Assembly: GCF_016907515.1 (NCBI RefSeq)
Contig: NZ_JAFBBY010000001.1
Coordinates: forward strand, 5,084,001-5,148,000
Direction: 5' to 3'
Length of the DNA stretch: 64,000 bases
DNA from: Nocardioides nitrophenolicus
GTDB lineage: Bacteria > Actinomycetota > Actinomycetes > Propionibacteriales > Nocardioidaceae
Part shown: positions 26,627-35,100 of the stretch, piece after piece
Numbering within the stretch: position 1 is the first letter of the stretch
Layout of the letters: each line of letters starts with the position of its first letter
The notes under the pieces: model-generated
What the model was told of the DNA's origin: nothing
Seen by the model: the letters and a program-made list of their open reading frames with translations, nothing else
Databases searched by the model: none
Made by a program: the position numbers and the translations under genes

Positions 26627-27784
26627 ATGACACAGCAGCTCAAGTTCCACTGGTTCCTGCCCACCAACGGCGGCGACGGACGACAGGTGGTGGGCGGGGG
26701 CCACGGCGTCAACCCCTTCACCGGCGAGCGGCCGAACTCGGTCGGCTACCTCGGCCAGATCGCGCGCAGCGCCGAGCAGCTCGGCTTCGAGGCCGCGCTG
26801 ACCCCGACCGGCGCCTGGTGTCAGGACGCCTGGGTCTCCACCGCGATGCTCAGCTCGGTGTCGGAGCGGCTGAAGTTCCTCGTCGCCTTCCGCCCCGGCC
26901 TCACCTCGCCCTTCCTCGCCGCGCAGATGGCCGGCACCTTCCAGAACCTGTCTGGTGGCCGGCTGCTGCTCAACGTCGTCACCGGCGGCGAGTCCCACGA
27001 GCAGCGGATGTACGGCGACCACCTCGACAAGGAGGAGCGCTACGAGCGTTGCGACGAGTTCCTGCACCTGGTCCGGGCGCTGTGGTCCGGCGAGACGTTG
27101 ACCCACGAGGGCGCCCACTACCGGCTCGACGACGCGGTGCTGGCCCAGATCCCCGACCCGCTGCCGGAGATCTACTTCGGCGGGTCGTCGTCCGCGGCGG
27201 GCCGGGTCGCCGCCAAGCACGTCGACGTCTACCTGACCTGGGGCGAGCCGCCGGCCGCCGTACGGGAGAAGATCGAGTGGGTCTCCAAGCTGGCGGCCGA
27301 CGAGGGGCGTGAGCTGCGCTTCGGCATCCGGCTGCACACCATCGCCCGCGACACCTCCGAGGCGGCCTGGGCCGAGGCGGACCGGCTTCTCGCCGGCATC
27401 AGCGACGAGCAGATCGCCCAGGTCCAGGCCGGGCTGCGCCGCAGCGAGTCGGTCGGCCAGGCGCGGATGCTGGAGCTCAACGGCGGCAGCAGGGACGACC
27501 TGGTGATCCACCCGAACCTGTGGGCCGGGGTCGGCCTGGTGCGCGGTGGCGCCGGGACCGCGATGGTCGGCAGCTTCACCGAGATCGCCGACCTCGTCGA
27601 GCAGTACGCCGAGGTGGGCATCTCCGAGTTCGTGCTGTCGGGATATCCCCACCTCGAGGAGGCGTACTGGTTCGGCGAGGGCGTGCTGCCCGAGCTGGCC
27701 CGGCGCGGCCGGTGGTCGCACCCGGCGCCCGCGGGGCCGTCGGTCTCGGCGGTGCCCTTCGGCGCCCGGCAGGTGGTCTCGTGA
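26627..27784 (+). CDS. ssuD: FMNH2-dependent alkanesulfonate monooxygenase
   Basis: A 385-residue luciferase-family enzyme of the SsuD/MsuD type, which cleaves alkanesulfonates to aldehyde and sulfite. Supporting blocks are FHWFLPTNGGDGR at the N-terminus, FRPGLTSPFLAAQMAGTFQNLSGGRLLLNVVTGG (about 85-118), EIYFGGSSSAAGRVAAKHVDVYLTWGEP and VLSGYPHLEEAYWFGEGVLP near the C-terminus. AGAAGGA precedes the ATG. The stop overlaps the next start (GTGA). Substrate chain length cannot be judged; it could act on methanesulfonate made from the SfnG product. Confidence 0.92.
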   Translation: MTQQLKFHWFLPTNGGDGRQVVGGGHGVNPFTGERPNSVGYLGQIARSAEQLGFEAALTPTGAWCQDAWVSTAMLSSVSERLKFLVAFRPGLTSPFLAAQMAGTFQNLSGGRLLLNVVTGGESHEQRMYGDHLDKEERYERCDEFLHLVRALWSGETLTHEGAHYRLDDAVLAQIPDPLPEIYFGGSSSAAGRVAAKHVDVYLTWGEPPAAVREKIEWVSKLAADEGRELRFGIRLHTIARDTSEAAWAEADRLLAGISDEQIAQVQAGLRRSESVGQARMLELNGGSRDDLVIHPNLWAGVGLVRGGAGTAMVGSFTEIADLVEQYAEVGISEFVLSGYPHLEEAYWFGEGVLPELARRGRWSHPAPAGPSVSAVPFGARQVVS

Positions 27785-28272
27785 GCACCGCCGTCGTGGT
27801 CGGCAACCCCAAGCCGGCGTCGCGCACCCTCGCCGCCGCAAACCTGGTCGCCACCGAGCTGACCGGCGCCCCGCCGGACCTGGTCGTCGACCTGGCCACC
27901 GTCGGGGCCGGGTTGCTGGCCTGGGACGACCCCGAGGCCCGGGACCTGGTCCAGCGGGTGGGGGAGGCCGACCTGGTCGTCTTCGCCTGCCCGACCTACA
28001 AGGCGACCTACACCGGCCTGCTCAAGCTCTTCCTCGACCGGTTCGAGGCGCGCCCCCGGGCCGCGGTCGCCGTACCGCTGATGCTGGGGGCGGGGCCCGG
28101 CCACGCCCTCGCACCCGAGCTGAGCCTGCGCCCGGTGCTCGCCGAGCTCGGCTTCACCACCGTGCGCGGCCTCTACGTCCTCGACAGCCAGCACGACGAC
28201 CCGGCCGCGGTCGCCGCCTGGCTGGACCAGGTCCGGCCCGTCGTCGCCGCCCTCGCGGGGGAGTCGGCATGA
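27781..28272 (+). CDS. NAD(P)H-dependent FMN reductase (SsuE/MsuE type)
   Basis: A 163-residue flavodoxin-fold reductase. The N-terminal phosphate loop is VVGNPKPASRT, followed by ADLVVFACPTYKATYTGLLKLFLDRF, the diagnostic FMN-reductase block. It would supply FMNH2 to SfnG and SsuD. The GTG start overlaps the ssuD stop by four bases and the stop overlaps the next reductase gene by four, consistent with production in fixed ratio with the monooxygenases. Confidence 0.9.
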   Translation: MSTAVVVGNPKPASRTLAAANLVATELTGAPPDLVVDLATVGAGLLAWDDPEARDLVQRVGEADLVVFACPTYKATYTGLLKLFLDRFEARPRAAVAVPLMLGAGPGHALAPELSLRPVLAELGFTTVRGLYVLDSQHDDPAAVAAWLDQVRPVVAALAGESA

Positions 28273-28778
28273 GCGTCACCGCGCTGACCACCAACCAGGA
28301 CCTCGACCCGGTGCGGCTGCGGGAGGCGTTCGGCGTCTTCCCGAGCGGCGTGGTCGCGGTCGCCGCGGAGGTCGACGGCGCCCTGGTCGGGCTCGCCGCG
28401 AGCTCGTTCACCTCGGTCAGCCTGGACCCGCCGCTGGTGTCGTTCTCGGTCGCGAACACCTCGAAGACCTGGCCCGACCTGCGCCGTGCCGACCACCTCG
28501 GGCTCACCATCCTGGCCGAGCACCACGGTGAGGTGTGCCGCCGGCTCGCCGGCCCGGTGGCGCACCGGTTCGACGACGTCGAGGTCACGGTGAGCCCGGC
28601 CGGCGCGGTGCTGCTGTCCGACGGCCTGGCGCGCTTCGACTGCACCATCCACGCCGAGGTCGAGGCCGGCGACCACACCCTGGTCCTGCTCGAGCTGCAC
28701 GCCGTCGACCACGCCGACACCGCCCAGCCGCTGGTCTTCCACCGCAGTGGCTTCGGGAGGCTGACCGCGTCGGCCTGA
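28269..28778 (+). CDS. flavin reductase family protein (HpaC/DIM6 type)
   Basis: A 169-residue protein with the split-barrel flavin reductase fold: REAFGVFPSGVVAVAA, LAASSFTSVSLDPPLVSFSVANTSKTW (about 40-66) and LVFHRSGFGRL at the end. It reduces FMN or FAD with NAD(P)H for two-component monooxygenases. It is unrelated in fold to the flavodoxin-like reductase just upstream, so the operon encodes two independent sources of reduced flavin. It is the last gene of the sulfur operon; ATGA overlap with the preceding gene. Confidence 0.9.
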   Translation: MSVTALTTNQDLDPVRLREAFGVFPSGVVAVAAEVDGALVGLAASSFTSVSLDPPLVSFSVANTSKTWPDLRRADHLGLTILAEHHGEVCRRLAGPVAHRFDDVEVTVSPAGAVLLSDGLARFDCTIHAEVEAGDHTLVLLELHAVDHADTAQPLVFHRSGFGRLTASA

Positions 28779-28806
28779 CCATCTCGGCATGTGCCAGCAT
28801 GTGGCC

Positions 28807-29178
28807 ATGAGCACAGCCGACCGCACCGCCGTCGTGAAGCTGCTCAAGGCCCGGGGAGCCAAGGCCCGGCGCGGCCACCTGCGGATCCCCGTCGGCGAGC
28901 TGCTCTGGTACGTCGACGTGCTGGCCGACGGCGTCGGCCCGACCGCCCCGCTGCGGCTCGAGGTGGGCTGCTGGACGAGCGCGCTCCCGCCCGAGCCCGA
29001 CGGCGGGGCCGTTGACTGCCCGCTGCTGCTGGACGTGCCGCTCGGCGCCGACCCGGTCGGCGCCACCACGGCGCTGCTGGACCGGGTCACCGCGATCGGC
29101 GACCTCGGGGCGCTGCGGGGCGGCCTCGCCGAGCTGCCCGGCGCGCTGGTCGACCAGCGGCTGCGGGACCTGCTGTAG
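28807..29178 (+). CDS. hypothetical protein
   Basis: A 123-residue soluble protein that I do not recognise. The N-terminus is basic (KLLKARGAKARRGHLRIP), the middle has one cysteine-tryptophan pair (VGCWTSALPPEPDGG) and a second Cys in VDCPLLLDVPLG, and the C-terminus is helical. No signal peptide or membrane segment is seen. It follows the sulfur operon by 28 bases and is convergent with the carbonic anhydrase gene. Codon use matches its neighbours, so it is probably real. Confidence 0.65.
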   Translation: MSTADRTAVVKLLKARGAKARRGHLRIPVGELLWYVDVLADGVGPTAPLRLEVGCWTSALPPEPDGGAVDCPLLLDVPLGADPVGATTALLDRVTAIGDLGALRGGLAELPGALVDQRLRDLL

Positions 29179-29183
29179 GAGGC

Positions 29184-29678
29184 TCAGACCTGCTGGCTGA
29201 GCAGGCCCGTGTCGACGTCGTAGATGAACCCGCCGACCTTGACGGTGTCGGGGATGAGCGGGTGCGAGGTCACCTTCCGGACGTCCTCGGCCAGGGTCGC
29301 CTTCTGGTCGGCGATCACGTGGAAGGCGTGCCAGGTCACGTCGTGGCCGACGGCGGCGCCGATCTTCTCGTGGATCTGGGCCTCGGTGCTCGACGCCATC
29401 GCGCAGCGGGTGTGGGGGATCACCAGGATCCGGTCCACGTTGAGCAGGTGGGCGCCGAGCACGAGCGCCTCGAGGGCGGCCTCGGTGACCCGGCCTCCCG
29501 GGTTGCGGAAGATCTTGGCGTCGCCGTAGTCGAGGCCGAGCATGCGCAGCGGGTCGATGCGGGAGTCCATGCAGGTCACGATCGCGACACCGGCATGGGC
29601 CTTGCCGTCGAACCCGCCCTGGTCGAAGGTCTCGGCGTAGTCGCGGTTCGCCTTCAGCAGATCGTCGAAGTCACCCAT
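29184..29678 (-). CDS. beta-carbonic anhydrase
   Basis: A 164-residue beta-class carbonic anhydrase that interconverts CO2 and bicarbonate. The zinc ligands are visible: Cys36 in TCMDSR with the Asp38-Arg40 dyad, and His89 and Cys92 in IPHTRCAM. Its short form, lacking the N-terminal extension, resembles mycobacterial and other actinobacterial small enzymes. A leaderless start is likely: TAACCT (29686-29691, minus strand) lies seven bases before the ATG and contains the TAA stop of the upstream exporter gene. Confidence 0.94.
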   Translation of the reverse strand: MGDFDDLLKANRDYAETFDQGGFDGKAHAGVAIVTCMDSRIDPLRMLGLDYGDAKIFRNPGGRVTEAALEALVLGAHLLNVDRILVIPHTRCAMASSTEAQIHEKIGAAVGHDVTWHAFHVIADQKATLAEDVRKVTSHPLIPDTVKVGGFIYDVDTGLLSQQV

Positions 29679-29685
29679 GACCCTC

Positions 29686-29691
29686 AGGTTA
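29686..29691 (-). promoter_or_regulatory. -10 element of carbonic anhydrase gene
   Basis: TAACCT on the minus strand, seven bases before the start codon; its first three bases are the stop codon of the preceding gene. Confidence 0.5.
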
Positions 29692-31398
29692 GCGGCCCGC
29701 GCGCAGCACCTCGGCCGTGTCCACGTCGCGAGTGGGGGCGCGGGAGAGCAGCGCCACGGCGAGGACGGCGGCGGCGAGGGCGGCGACCGCCGCGCCCCGG
29801 AACACCGCCTGCTCCTGGACGATGCCGAGCTCGCTGAGGCCCAGGCTCGGATCGGCGGCCCGGGCGGCGTACAGGCGGCGCAGGCCGATCGTGGTCAGCG
29901 CGGAGATGCCGACCAGCATGCCGACCATCCGGGCGACGACGACGAGCGCGCTGGCCACGCCGTGGGCGTCGTCGGAGGTGGTCGCCAGGATCGCGGCATT
30001 GACCGGGGCCAGGGCCAGGCCGAAGCCGAAGCCGCCCACGACCAGGGGCAAGGTGGCGCTGAGCTGCTCCAGGCTGTGGGCGTCCCACTGGCCCATCAAC
30101 AGGAAGGAGCCGCTGGCGGCGAGCATGCCGGCGGCGGTCAGGACACCGGCGTTGACGCGGCGCAGCAGCCAGCCGCCCACGACGGCGCCGACGGGCAGCG
30201 CGGCCAGGAAGCGCAGCAGCACCAGCGCCGCGCCGAGCTGGGAGTCCTTCTCGGTGGTGGTGCGGGCGAAGAGCGGGATGTCGACGAGCGCGGCGATCAG
30301 CGCCCAGCCGACCAGGAAGCTGACCGCGAGGGCGCCCCAGGCCGGGACCGGGCGCAGCGCGCCGCGGGGCACGATCGGCGCGTCGGCGCGGCGCAGGTGG
30401 AGCACGAGCAGGACCAGCGCCACCGCGGAGCCGGTGAGGAACCACGGACCCTGCGGGGAGAAGACCGCCACCTCGGGGTCGGCCGTCGCGAAGGCCAGCA
30501 CGATGCCGCCGAGGACCACCGCGAGCAGGCCGGCGCCGAGCAGGTCGGCCGCGAGCAGGTGGCGCAGCCAGCCGCGCAGGTCGACCAGCGCCCGCGGCCG
30601 GAGCCAGCACCAGGCGACGAGCAGCACGAAGGCGGCGATGGTGGCGACCCCGACCGGGGTGACCCACCGGCTGCCGCCGTCGACGTACGGGATGAACAGC
30701 CGGCCCCAGCTGAGGTCGCGCTGGAGTCCGCCCGGCTCGACGAAGGTGAGGAAGCCGGCGACCAGGGTGACGGCGAGCAGCAGGATGCCGACCAGGTCGG
30801 GGAGGCGCCGGGGCCGGGGCCGGTCCGCCGCGTCGGTACGCCGGGCGACCACGCCGACGGCGACGGCCAGCAGCGCGCCGACGGCCAGGTTGACCGCGAA
30901 GATCCCGCGCCACGAGGTGAAGGACAGCACCAAGGCGCCGAACAGCGGGCCGAGGACGCTGCCGAACTCCTGGACCGCGGAGACGATGCCGAGGGGGAGC
31001 CCGCGCCGCTCGACGGGGTAGAGCGCGGCGACCAGGGACATGGTCGCCGGGACCAGCCCGCCGCCGCCCACGCCCTGCAGGAACCGGCCGGCCACCATCG
31101 ACGGCAGGTCGTAGGAGATCGCCGTCACGAGCGAGCCCGCGGCGAACACGACGAGGGACATCGCCAGCACCGGGACCTGGCCGCGCAGGTCCGCGATCCG
31201 GCCGATCAGCGGCAGGATGGCGACGTAGCCCAGCAGGAAGCCGGACACGATCGGCGCGGCCCGCTGCAGCTCCTCGACCGGGATCCCCGCGCCGGCCATC
31301 ATGTCGGGCAGCGCCAGCACGACGACATAGGTGTCGACCGCCGCGAAGGCGACGGCGAGCGTGCAGAAGGCCAGCAGCAGCCGGTTGGCGGCGCTCAT
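29689..31398 (-). CDS. MFS exporter, P55-like
   Basis: A 569-residue transporter with about 14 membrane segments and the MFS loop motif in GRIADLRGQVPVL between helices 2 and 3; GRFLQGVGGGGLVPATMSLVAALYP (about 105-129) is motif-C-like and typical of drug:proton antiporters of the DHA2 type. It is encoded ten bases after an LprG-like lipoprotein gene. In mycobacteria the same pair (Rv1410c P55 and LprG) exports triacylglycerol-type lipids and supports cell-envelope integrity and drug tolerance. By this linkage a lipid-export role is likely. Confidence 0.9.
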   Translation of the reverse strand: MSAANRLLLAFCTLAVAFAAVDTYVVVLALPDMMAGAGIPVEELQRAAPIVSGFLLGYVAILPLIGRIADLRGQVPVLAMSLVVFAAGSLVTAISYDLPSMVAGRFLQGVGGGGLVPATMSLVAALYPVERRGLPLGIVSAVQEFGSVLGPLFGALVLSFTSWRGIFAVNLAVGALLAVAVGVVARRTDAADRPRPRRLPDLVGILLLAVTLVAGFLTFVEPGGLQRDLSWGRLFIPYVDGGSRWVTPVGVATIAAFVLLVAWCWLRPRALVDLRGWLRHLLAADLLGAGLLAVVLGGIVLAFATADPEVAVFSPQGPWFLTGSAVALVLLVLHLRRADAPIVPRGALRPVPAWGALAVSFLVGWALIAALVDIPLFARTTTEKDSQLGAALVLLRFLAALPVGAVVGGWLLRRVNAGVLTAAGMLAASGSFLLMGQWDAHSLEQLSATLPLVVGGFGFGLALAPVNAAILATTSDDAHGVASALVVVARMVGMLVGISALTTIGLRRLYAARAADPSLGLSELGIVQEQAVFRGAAVAALAAAVLAVALLSRAPTRDVDTAEVLRAGR

Positions 31399-31408
31399 CG
31401 GTGGCGGC

Positions 31409-32131
31409 TCACTTCGGAGCCGAGATGTCCTTCGTGACGTCGTACTTCGTGACGTCGATGGTGTAGGTCAGCGGCTCGGAGTCCTTGAAGAAGACGCCGG
31501 TGAGCCGGGCGGTGCGCAGGTAGCCGTCGTCGTCGAGACGGTAGGTCGCCTCGAACTCGTCGCCCTCGGCGCACGGCAGGATCGCGCGGATCGAGTCGCC
31601 CGTGGCGGTGCCGGCGTAGGTGTGGAAGATCTCCTTGTTGTCCGTGCCGCCGCGCTCGGACTTCCCGGCCTTCACGCCGGTGCTGCTGGTGAGCACGGTC
31701 GCGACCCCGGTCGCCGGGTCGAGCAGCTTGGCCGGGTCGGGCGCGCACAGGTCGGCCGGCTGGTACTGGTCGGTCCAGCCCAGGATGGGGGCGTTGATCC
31801 ACAGCGTGCCGTCGACGGAGATCACGTCGATCGAGCTGGCCTCGAAGCCGCTGACCCGGCCCGCGACGGTGCCCTCGAAGGCCGGCGGGTCGGCGACGAT
31901 GGTGCCGCTCGCGGACGAGAGGTAGTCGGTGCCGGGGTCGTCGCCGGTCGAGAGCGAGACCTCGATGCCGCTGGTGTCGTCGAGCAGCTGCTTGGCCTTG
32001 GCGCCCGCGTCGGACCAGGAGTCGGCCTTGGTCGAGCCACCGCCGCCGTCGTCACCGGAGCACGCGGACAGGCCGGCGACGGCGAGCACGGAGGTGAGCA
32101 GGCCGGCGGCCACGCGGGTCGGGGTCGTCAT
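31409..32131 (-). CDS. lprG: LprG-like lipoprotein (LppX/LprAFG family)
   Basis: A 240-residue secreted lipoprotein. The signal peptide TRVAAGLLTSVLAVAG ends in lipobox LSAC (Cys about 24), then a Gly/Ser linker and a beta-rich body of the LppX/LprAFG fold, which forms a hydrophobic cavity for acyl chains. AFEGTVAGRVSGFEASSIDVISVDGTLWI is a family block. It would pick up lipids in the envelope for the P55-like exporter encoded next. The ATG at 32131, four bases after the parC stop, begins the signal peptide; a GTG 18 bases upstream is possible but overlaps parC. Confidence 0.88.
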   Translation of the reverse strand: MTTPTRVAAGLLTSVLAVAGLSACSGDDGGGGSTKADSWSDAGAKAKQLLDDTSGIEVSLSTGDDPGTDYLSSASGTIVADPPAFEGTVAGRVSGFEASSIDVISVDGTLWINAPILGWTDQYQPADLCAPDPAKLLDPATGVATVLTSSTGVKAGKSERGGTDNKEIFHTYAGTATGDSIRAILPCAEGDEFEATYRLDDDGYLRTARLTGVFFKDSEPLTYTIDVTKYDVTKDISAPK

Positions 32132-32135
32132 GCGC

Positions 32136-35100
32136 TCACCCTGACACACCCAAGGTGACCTGCAGCGGACCGGCGGCCGCGGCGAGCGCCTGGCTGCCGG
32201 GGACGCCGGAGCCGTCGCGGCGGCCGGTGGCCTCCGGCAGGTCGACCGGCGCGCCGCTCGCGGCCGCGGCCCGCGCGGGCGCGGGACCCGCCCAGGCGAA
32301 CACCAGGGTGTCCTCGCCCTTGAGGAAGCGGTGGCAGCGCACGCCGCCGGTGGCCCGGCCCTTGGCGGGGTACTCCCAGAAGTCGGTCACCTTCACCGAG
32401 CACGGCTCGGTGCCGGGCAGGGCGGTCGCGGAGCCGGACGAGGTCACCAGGACCACGCCGCCGGGGGAGTTGAGGTCGAGGACGCCGAACCAGACCACCC
32501 GCTCGCGCTCGGTCACCCGGACGCCGGCCATGCCGCCGCCCGAGCGGCCCTGCGGCCGCACGCTCTCGGCGCCGTAGTGGAGCAGCTGGGCGTCGGAGGT
32601 GACGAAGCACAGCTCCTCGGTGCCGGTCGTCAGCTGGACCGCGCCGACCACCTCGTCGCCGTCCTTGAGGGAGATGACCTCCCACTCGTCCTTGTTGAGC
32701 ACCTCGGGGTTGACCCGCTTGACGACGCCCTGCCGGGTGCCGAGCGCGAGCCCGGGTCCCTCGGTGGTGAGGGTGGTGAGCGCCAGCGCCCGCTCGCCGG
32801 CGGCCAGCTCGAGCACCTCGCTGAGCGGCAGGCCGCCCTGGAGGTTCGGCTCGTTGGCCGACGGGGGGATCGCGGGCAGGTCGAGCACCGCGAGACGCAG
32901 TAGCCGGCCGGCGGAGGTGAGCACGCCGATGTCGGCGCGTGCGGTCGTGCGCACGGCGGAGACGACCACGTCGTGGTTGGCCCGGCCGCCGCCCGTGCCG
33001 ACCTCGTCGGCGCTGCTCGTGCGGGCCAGCAGACCGGTCGAGGAGAGCAGCGCGAAGCACGGGTCGTCGGCCACCTCGAGCGGCGCGGCCGCGGCGGCGA
33101 CGGCGGTGGTGCCGGCCGACTCGAGCAGGACGGTACGCCGGGGCGTGCCGAAGGTCTTGGCGACGTCGGCCAGCTCGGTGGAGACCTGCTTCTTGAGCAG
33201 GCCCTCGTCGGCGAGGATCGCGTCGAGCTCCTCGATCTCCTTGCGCAGCTCCTCCTGCTCCTTCTCCAGCTCGAGGCGGGAGAACCGGGTGAGCCGGCGC
33301 AGCTGCATCTCGAGGATGTACTCGGCCTGGACCTCGGAGAGCTCGAAGACCGTCATCAGCCGCTCCTTGGCGGCCGCCGAGTTGTCGCTCGTGCGGATCA
33401 CCTGGATCACCTCGTCGATGTCGAGGAGGGCCAGCAGCAGGCCGTCGACCAGGTGGAGGCGGGCGGCCTTCTTGTTGCGGCGGAACTGCGAGCGGCGCCG
33501 GACGACGTCGTAGCGGTGCTCGAGGAAGACCTCGAGCATCTCCTTGAGGCCCATGGTGCGAGGCTGGCCGTCGACGAGCGCGACGTTGTTGATGCCGAAG
33601 GAGTCCTCGAGCGGGGTCAGCTTGTAGAGCTGCTCGAGCAGCGCCTCGGGCACGAAGCCGTTCTTGACCTCGATCACCAGCCGCAGGCCGTTCTCGCGGT
33701 CGGTGAGGTCCTTGATGTCGGCGATGCCCTGCAGCTTCTTCGACTGCACCAGCACCTTGATCCGCTCGACGACCTTCTCGGTGCCGACGCCGTAGGGCAG
33801 CTCGGTGACGACGATGCCCTTGCGCCGCCCGATCGTCTCGACCCGCGCGGTCGCCCGCATCTTGAACACGCCCCGGCCGGTCTCGTAGGCGTCGCGGATC
33901 CCGTCGAGGCCCACGATCTTGCCGCCGGTGGGCAGGTCGGGGCCCGGGATGAACCGCATCAGGCCGTCGATGTCGGTCTTGGGGTGCTGGATCAGGTGGC
34001 GCAGCGCCTGGACCACCTCGACCAGGTTGTGGGGCGCCATGTTGGTGGCCATGCCGACCGCGATGCCGGTCGTGCCGTTGACGACGAGGTTGGGGATCGC
34101 CGAGGGGAGCACGGTCGGCTCGTGCTCGCGGCTGTCGTAGTTGGGCTTGAAGTCGACGGTGTCCTCGTCGATCGACTCGGTCATCGCCAGCGCCGGCGGC
34201 GCCATCCGGCACTCGGTGTTGTGGTTGACGAAGCCGCCCGCGAGGAAGGAGTGGTCCTCGCTTTCGACCCGGATCGAATAGACGGGCGCGGGCGCCTCGT
34301 CCTCGACCGTGGCGACCTCGACGAAGCGGTAGCCGGAGTCCATCACCGACGCCACGACGGCGAGGACCTCCGGATCCTTGAACTTCGTCACCAGCAGACT
34401 GCGGTCGGCCTGCCAGCGTTCCATGCGGTCGAAGTTGTGTTGCAGGAGCCAGGACTTGCCGGTGCCCCGGCCCTCGCCCAGGGAGTCGCGGACGTAGTCG
34501 GCGACGTAGGGCGCGAAGTCGCGCGAGAGCCGGTGGGTGTAGCGCGGCAAGCCGCGGAGCAGGCCTTCCAGCTTCCGGCGCTTCTCGGTCAGGAATCCCA
34601 CCCGCTCCGCGAACGCGTGCAGGTTGTGGAGCCCCGAGATCACGATCCGGTACTCGCCCCGGAGGTAGTGGGTCAGGTTGCTGTGGACACCGAACTCGAG
34701 GAGCAGCTCCTGAATCCCGGCGGCGAGCACCTTGCTGTAGGTCGAGTACTGGATGGTGATCGAGTTGCCGCCGACCTGGTGAACGCCGCCGTCGCCCTCG
34801 AACAGCGCCATCAGGAAGGCGCGCTTGAGACCGGGGGAGCCCTGCCAGACCAGCTCCGGGATGAACTTGTCGGCGGCCTGATGGCCGATCAGCGGAGCGA
34901 GCGGGCTCGCCGCGAAGGCCTGCATGTTCTGGATGTCGAGCTCGTGGATGACGCGCCCCGAGCGCCGGGTCTCGCGCGAGGAGACGTAACGCGGTCCGCC
35001 CACGATCGCGTCGTACGCCTCGACCACGTACTGGAAGTACTCGTGGTCGGTGTTGCTGAACCCGGCGCGCGCGGCGCTGGCGAAGCCCTCGGAGGCCCAG

